Source of the DNA: an uncultured Candidatus Melainabacteria bacterium
GTDB taxonomy: Bacteria > Cyanobacteriota > Vampirovibrionia > Gastranaerophilales > Gastranaerophilaceae
NCBI GenBank assembly: GCA_934717745.1
Contig: CAKUZB010000001.1
Location: forward strand, 1-64,000
Reading direction: 5' to 3'
DNA length: 64,000 bases
Both the position numbers and the translations under genes were made by a program. Position 1 is the first letter of the stretch; each line of letters begins with the position of its first letter. Shown piece after piece: positions 60,063 through 64,000 of this stretch. The notes beneath the pieces were generated by a model. It did no database searches and was not told the DNA's origin. It saw nothing but the letters and a program-made list of their open reading frames with translations.

Positions 60063-61391
60063 TTATTCATGATTTTTTATAACTTTTGTTGTCAACACTG
60101 AAGCAATCAAGCCTAAGAACATTAATGCAGGGTAGAACATTCCTTTTAATATCATAAAGGAACTTACGCCTATTGATGATGCCAAGTTTGTCGCAATCAA
60201 GATTTGAGCACCATAAGGTATCATTCCTTGTACAACGCAAGAGGTTGTATCTAACAAACTTGCAGTTCTTGTCGGATTAACATTATATTTCTCAGATAAT
60301 TCTTTTGCGATAGAGCCTGATGTAATAATTGCAACGGTATTATTTGCTGTAAATAAATTGATTATACCTACCAAAAAGCAAATACCGACTTCGCAAGTTT
60401 TATTATCCTTAATCCAACGTCCTGTTTCTTTAATAATATAAGTAATTCCGCCATTGTATCTAACCATTAACAACAAACCACCCGCAAGCATTGCGACAAT
60501 CAAAGTCGGTGCCATGCTTGTTGTTCCTTCGCCAATATAGCCAAATGCATCAAAAATATTAAACATTCCGTACGAAATTCCGATTATTGTGTTCAAAATT
60601 GAACCAAACAAAAGTAAAAACATTACATTAATTCCCGAAATACCAAGAATTAAAAGTAATATGTATGGGCTTACTTTTATATAATTCTGAAAGTTTAATG
60701 TAAATTCAGTTACAGTTGAATTTGAACTTGCAAAAATCGGTAAGGAGTATAAAATTAGGCATAATATTGCGGGAACTGTAATGATTTTCAGGTTATAAAG
60801 CATTTCATCTCTAATTTCTACGTTTTGTGTACGGCTTGCTGCAATTTTTGTATCAGAAATTAAAGACATATTATCTCCAAACATTGCTCCACCAACTGTT
60901 GCTCCTAAAACAAATGAGGGATTAATTCCAAAAGTTTGTGAAATTGAAACTGCAATAGGAACAATAGCCGCAATTGTTCCGCAAGAAGTACCTATAGCAA
61001 GTGAAATTAAGGCTGAAATTACGAATAACCCCAATACCATAAATCTCGCAGGAATTAATTGTTGAGCGATTTCAACTGCTGCTTCAACACCGCCAACTGC
61101 ACTTGCACTTGCCGTAAAAGCACCTGCAAGAATAAATATCAAGCACATTATCATAATATCTTTGTTGCCCATTCCAAGTGCAAAAATTTCTATTTTTTTA
61201 TGCAGTTTTTCTTTATGATTTAAAATTAATGCAGTTGCAGATGAAATTATAAACGCAACAGTCATTGGAACTTTTGAAAAGTCTTTTGTCCACAAAGAAA
61301 AGCCAAAATAGAAAATTACAAATACGATAAAAGGTATTATCGCTTTAAAACTTGATTCTCGCCATTGAATATTTTCGTTATTATGATTCAC
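60063..61391 (-). CDS. NhaC-family Na+/H+ antiporter
   Basis: 442 residues, about 11 membrane helices. GTSCGTIAAIVPIAVSIS and GGAMFGDNMSLISDTKIAA (the GDNxSxISDT signature) place it in the NhaC family, distinct from the YuiF-type carrier at 22829. Overlaps the SGNH hydrolase by 11 nt, so the two are coupled. Last gene of the luxS-mtnN-SGNH-nhaC run. In related operons NhaC-type carriers may move amino acids such as homocysteine-linked products; that is a guess. Confidence 0.85.
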   Translation of the reverse strand: MNHNNENIQWRESSFKAIIPFIVFVIFYFGFSLWTKDFSKVPMTVAFIISSATALILNHKEKLHKKIEIFALGMGNKDIMIMCLIFILAGAFTASASAVGGVEAAVEIAQQLIPARFMVLGLFVISALISLAIGTSCGTIAAIVPIAVSISQTFGINPSFVLGATVGGAMFGDNMSLISDTKIAASRTQNVEIRDEMLYNLKIITVPAILCLILYSLPIFASSNSTVTEFTLNFQNYIKVSPYILLLILGISGINVMFLLLFGSILNTIIGISYGMFNIFDAFGYIGEGTTSMAPTLIVAMLAGGLLLMVRYNGGITYIIKETGRWIKDNKTCEVGICFLVGIINLFTANNTVAIITSGSIAKELSEKYNVNPTRTASLLDTTSCVVQGMIPYGAQILIATNLASSIGVSSFMILKGMFYPALMFLGLIASVLTTKVIKNHE

Positions 61392-62007
61392 TATTTTCCC
61401 TTTCTAATATAAAATCTGTCAATTTATCAGCAATAAGTTTGTGTGAATTTTCATCATAGTGCAATCCATCAACTGATGACGGAGTTGCAAATTTGTTTAT
61501 ATCAAAAACATCGCAGTTATAAATATTTGCAAGTTTTGTATAAATTCTTCCAACCTTTTTGGATTTTCCAATACTTGTTTCATCAAACATGGTTTTAAAA
61601 AATCCGTTAAAAATGTCTTCATTCAAAATAACAGGTGGAATTAAAATAACTCTGTTTGCGTTATCTCTTGCAATTAAAATTAATTCTTCCAAGCCTTTTT
61701 CTATTGCGTTAAATCCTATGTCATATTGAAATTGCAAGTCGTTTGTACCTATCGAAAGAATTAAAATATCAATGTCTTTCAATTTTGTTATTGTTTTTGG
61801 AAAATGTCTATGAGCAGAATATAAAAATCCGGCATGGTTATTAACAAAGCCGGTTCGATTATTTGCACCTTCTTCGATTACTTTATAATGTTCTTTTAAA
61901 TTAGTTTGTAAAACCTTAGTCCAACGAGTTTTTTCGTCAAAGCGTGAACCGTCAACAGGGTTAAAACCAAATGTATTTGAGTCGCCGTAGCACAATATAT
62001 TTTTCAT
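61381..62007 (-). CDS. SGNH/GDSL-family hydrolase
   Basis: 208 residues. Block I GDSNTFG (Ser in GDSN, 8-11), block III LSIGTNDLQ, block V DGLHYDENSH (Asp/His). Arylesterase or acyl thioesterase-like; no signal peptide, so cytosolic. Ribosome site AAGGAAG. 50 nt after mtnN and overlapping the antiporter. Confidence 0.85.
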   Translation of the reverse strand: MKNILCYGDSNTFGFNPVDGSRFDEKTRWTKVLQTNLKEHYKVIEEGANNRTGFVNNHAGFLYSAHRHFPKTITKLKDIDILILSIGTNDLQFQYDIGFNAIEKGLEELILIARDNANRVILIPPVILNEDIFNGFFKTMFDETSIGKSKKVGRIYTKLANIYNCDVFDINKFATPSSVDGLHYDENSHKLIADKLTDFILERENSES

Positions 62008-62057
62008 TTATACTTCCTTAAGCCGGTGAAAATTTTGTTAAAAGCGTTGTTTAAAAA

Positions 62058-62774
62058 TTATTTTGCCAATTCTTTTAACAAATTTTCGATTGCAGAACTT
62101 GAAATTTCTGCTATTTCTTCTTCGACAAATGCATGGCTTTTTCCGGCCTCATTGTCTGCCAAATCTGAAATTGCTCTAACAATCAAGAATGGAATATTGT
62201 TTGCTGTTGATGTTTGAGCAATTGCACATCCTTCCATTTCAACTGCTGTTGCATTAAAAATTTTGCGAATTTCTTTTTTACGGTCAATATCTGAAATGAA
62301 AGTGTCGCCAGATGCGATTAAACCTTTATGTACATTAACTTTGCCATTTAAAGTTTTTTCAAAATCTGAGATTAATTTTTCATCAGAGTAGAAAAGAGTT
62401 GGTTTATCAGGTTCAATTCCTGTGCACATATATCCTTTTGCATATCCTATTGCAGATACATCAAAATCATATTGCACCAGTTTTTCGCCAATAACAATAT
62501 CTCCAACTGCAAGATTTTCTGCGATTCCACCGGCAATTCCTGTATTGATTATATAATTTGGGTTAAATTTGTCAATAATATATTGAGTGCATAATGCAGA
62601 ATTGACCTTACCTACACCGCTTTTTACAAGAATAATTCTATGTCCGCAAAAATTTCCAAGGTTAATTTTTAAACTACTGTGTTGGATTTCTTCAAGATTT
62701 TGAAGTTTTTGCTTCAATACGGAAATTTCGCAATCCATTGCCCCAATTATACCAATAGTACGACTATTGCTCAT
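62058..62774 (-). CDS. mtnN: 5'-methylthioadenosine/S-adenosylhomocysteine nucleosidase
   Basis: 238 residues. Cleaves MTA and SAH, giving S-ribosylhomocysteine for LuxS. GIIGAMDCEISVLK (catalytic Glu), INTGIAGGI, VEMEGCAIAQ and ISDLADN (Asp). Starts inside the luxS end (11-nt overlap). Confidence 0.94.
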   Translation of the reverse strand: MSNSRTIGIIGAMDCEISVLKQKLQNLEEIQHSSLKINLGNFCGHRIILVKSGVGKVNSALCTQYIIDKFNPNYIINTGIAGGIAENLAVGDIVIGEKLVQYDFDVSAIGYAKGYMCTGIEPDKPTLFYSDEKLISDFEKTLNGKVNVHKGLIASGDTFISDIDRKKEIRKIFNATAVEMEGCAIAQTSTANNIPFLIVRAISDLADNEAGKSHAFVEEEIAEISSSAIENLLKELAK

Positions 62775-63231
62775 AAGACATTTTCTCCACTGTCCAATCT
62801 TTTAAAACTTTTGACATGTCTTCAGCAATTGCTTTTGCACCATTTAGGTCATGTTCTAAGTAATTTCCGCATTCAATTTTTGTAGTTCCCGGAATTTGTC
62901 CAACAAAGTCTTTTATAAAATTCAAAGCCTCTTTAAACAAATCTAAGGCTTCTTGATTTGAAATTTTATCTCTAACTAAGAAATAAAAACCTGTTCGACA
63001 GCCCATTGGACCTACGTATATAATGTTTTTTGAATGTTTAGAATTTCTTGCAAAAGTTGCAAAAAGATGCTCAAAAGTATGCATTGAGGCATTGTCTAAA
63101 TAATCATTTTCAGGATTATTGGGGCGTTTCATTCTGATGTCATAAGTTACGATGTCGCCGTCAATTCTTGAAATGTACATACCTTTTTGCAATATATTAT
63201 GGTTTACTTTGAAACTTTCGATTGTTTGCAT
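62764..63231 (-). CDS. luxS: S-ribosylhomocysteine lyase
   Basis: 155 residues from ATG 63231 (GGAGG 9-10 nt before it; a frame from 63267 would add 12 odd residues). Makes homocysteine and DPD, the AI-2 precursor. Metal site H51-T-F-E-H55, catalytic Cys in GCRTGFYFL and third ligand Cys in ECGNYLEHDL. With mtnN it forms a two-step SAH recycling operon and a possible AI-2 signal source. No AI-2 uptake genes are in the window. Confidence 0.94.
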   Translation of the reverse strand: MQTIESFKVNHNILQKGMYISRIDGDIVTYDIRMKRPNNPENDYLDNASMHTFEHLFATFARNSKHSKNIIYVGPMGCRTGFYFLVRDKISNQEALDLFKEALNFIKDFVGQIPGTTKIECGNYLEHDLNGAKAIAEDMSKVLKDWTVEKMSYEQ

Positions 63232-63326
63232 TTTAATTTTCCTCCACGACATTATTATATAAAACATACAAGAATAATAAAAGTCATTGCATATTTTTGT
63301 AAAATAAATATGTGCAGAGTTAAATT

Positions 63327-64000
63327 TTAATCAATAACACCAAATTCTTTTGCTACTTTGGTGATAATATTAACCGCTTTATCTAATTGTGAAAAAGTCA
63401 TGTCTTTCATTACGCAAAGTCTTAGACGACACTCTTTTCGCCTTACCGCAGGGTAAGTTACAATATTTACGTAGACTCCACTTTTTCGCAATTTATCATA
63501 CATTTTGAATAAAATTTCTTCATTATAAATCATTATGGGAACAATTGCGGATTGCGAATTTCCTATATCAAATCCATTTGTAAGGAGTTTCATTTTTAGG
63601 TAATTTACGTTTTCTAAAAGTTGTTTTCTACCTGCCTTGTCGTTTTCCAACAACTTAAATGCTTCATTTAATCCGCCAACAATTGAGGCAGGCATTGCTG
63701 TTGAGAAAAAATAACTTCTTGCGTATAAACGTAAGTATTGAACAACTTCTTTTGATGAAGCACAATAACCACCCAAGCCACCGGCACCTTTTGACAACAT
63801 TCCTACGTGTAAATCAATTTTGTCTAAAACTCTGTAATGTTCTGCTGTTCCTCGCCCTGTTAAACCAACAACTCCAAGTCCATGGGCATCATCGACCATT
63901 ATTCGACAATTATATTTTTTTGCCAGTTCGACTATTGTATCTAATTTTGCCATATCTCCGTCCATTGAAAAAACCCCGTCAGTTATTATTAATCTTCCGG
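63327..64000 (-). CDS. alpha-oxoamine synthase (KBL/BioF/SPT-like), 5' part outside window
   Basis: At least 224 residues of the C-terminal part; the frame runs open to the window edge (LIITDGVFSMDGD read before the edge). PLP enzyme of the family that joins an amino acid to an acyl-CoA: DDAHGLGVVG (Asp and His contacting PLP), Lys in LSKGAGGLGG, then FSTAMPASIVG. Which acyl-CoA and amino acid (Gly, Ala, Ser) cannot be told; K followed by G-A is unusual. 95 bp after it comes luxS, with its own ribosome site. Confidence 0.8.
   Translation of the reverse strand, partial: GRLIITDGVFSMDGDMAKLDTIVELAKKYNCRIMVDDAHGLGVVGLTGRGTAEHYRVLDKIDLHVGMLSKGAGGLGGYCASSKEVVQYLRLYARSYFFSTAMPASIVGGLNEAFKLLENDKAGRKQLLENVNYLKMKLLTNGFDIGNSQSAIVPIMIYNEEILFKMYDKLRKSGVYVNIVTYPAVRRKECRLRLCVMKDMTFSQLDKAVNIITKVAKEFGVID

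Overview
The window (64 kb, AT-rich, densely coded) looks like the chromosome of a gut Melainabacterium (Vampirovibrionia, Gastranaerophilales-like), the non-photosynthetic sister group of Cyanobacteria. Reasons: a response regulator at 2204-2950 very close to cyanobacterial RpaB; a Gram-negative envelope (KDO activation by kdsB, a TolC-type outer-membrane channel) combined with flagellins; several prepilins with the segment FTLAE(T/V)L(I/M)V; and tandem families of unnamed proteins as seen in that lineage. There is no rRNA, prophage, IS element or CRISPR array. One tRNA gene (tRNA-His) is present.

Layout. 1-2.1 kb: a flagellar-axial-like gene behind a sigma-28 promoter, an array of terminator-bearing tandem repeats, a 54-residue small gene and a small membrane protein. 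2.1-7.9 kb (minus strand): tRNA-His/rpaB, then accD-accA-prmA, a membrane-anchored unknown and kdsB, with a matrixin-type protease upstream. 8.0-15.6 kb (plus): ybaB-recR, an orphan OppF-type ATPase, a prepilin, yajQ-nanE-ROK kinase-unknown-prenyltransferase and an M16 protease. 15.7-22.7 kb: coiled-coil protein, then a tolC / marR-emrA-emrB divergent efflux locus and a GT-C-like membrane protein. 22.8-27.9 kb (minus): YuiF-type transporter, pgi, a TrbI-like exported protein, GltD-type oxidoreductase. 28.3-30.5 kb: two tandem axial-like paralogues. 30.7-39.8 kb (plus): thrS without TGS domain, a double UvrD-type helicase with a separate PD-(D/E)XK nuclease, a tandem pair of unknowns, SpoIID-like protein, HU. 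39.9-49.3 kb: TPR-like protein, nagZ, beta-lactamase-like hydrolase, SWIM-SNF2 ATPase, XRE/HAD divergent pair, WG-repeat protein, Xer recombinase, rsmD. 49.4-54.8 kb: two HNH paralogues and a membrane pyrophosphatase. 55-59.8 kb: two convergent flagellins, a second TrbI-like protein, two prepilins and a second small gene (67 residues). 60-64 kb (minus): NhaC antiporter, SGNH hydrolase, mtnN, luxS and the 3' part of an alpha-oxoamine synthase.

How the parts fit: the fatty-acid carboxyltransferase, KDO, NagZ, SpoIID-like and beta-lactamase-like genes serve the envelope; flagellins, axial-like proteins and prepilins serve surface appendages; luxS-mtnN recycles S-adenosylhomocysteine and makes AI-2; two sodium/proton antiporter-type carriers and an ion-pumping pyrophosphatase handle cation gradients. 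The most unusual signals are non-coding: two unrelated small genes 58 kb apart share the same 5' leader and the same CU-repeat 3' element; three genes have 5' and 3' UTRs that can base-pair; and at least six genes have a -10 box exactly 6 nt before ATG, the signature of leaderless mRNAs. The strongest protein-level candidate is the one-chain double helicase plus Fe-S-type nuclease at 32.4-37.0 kb.
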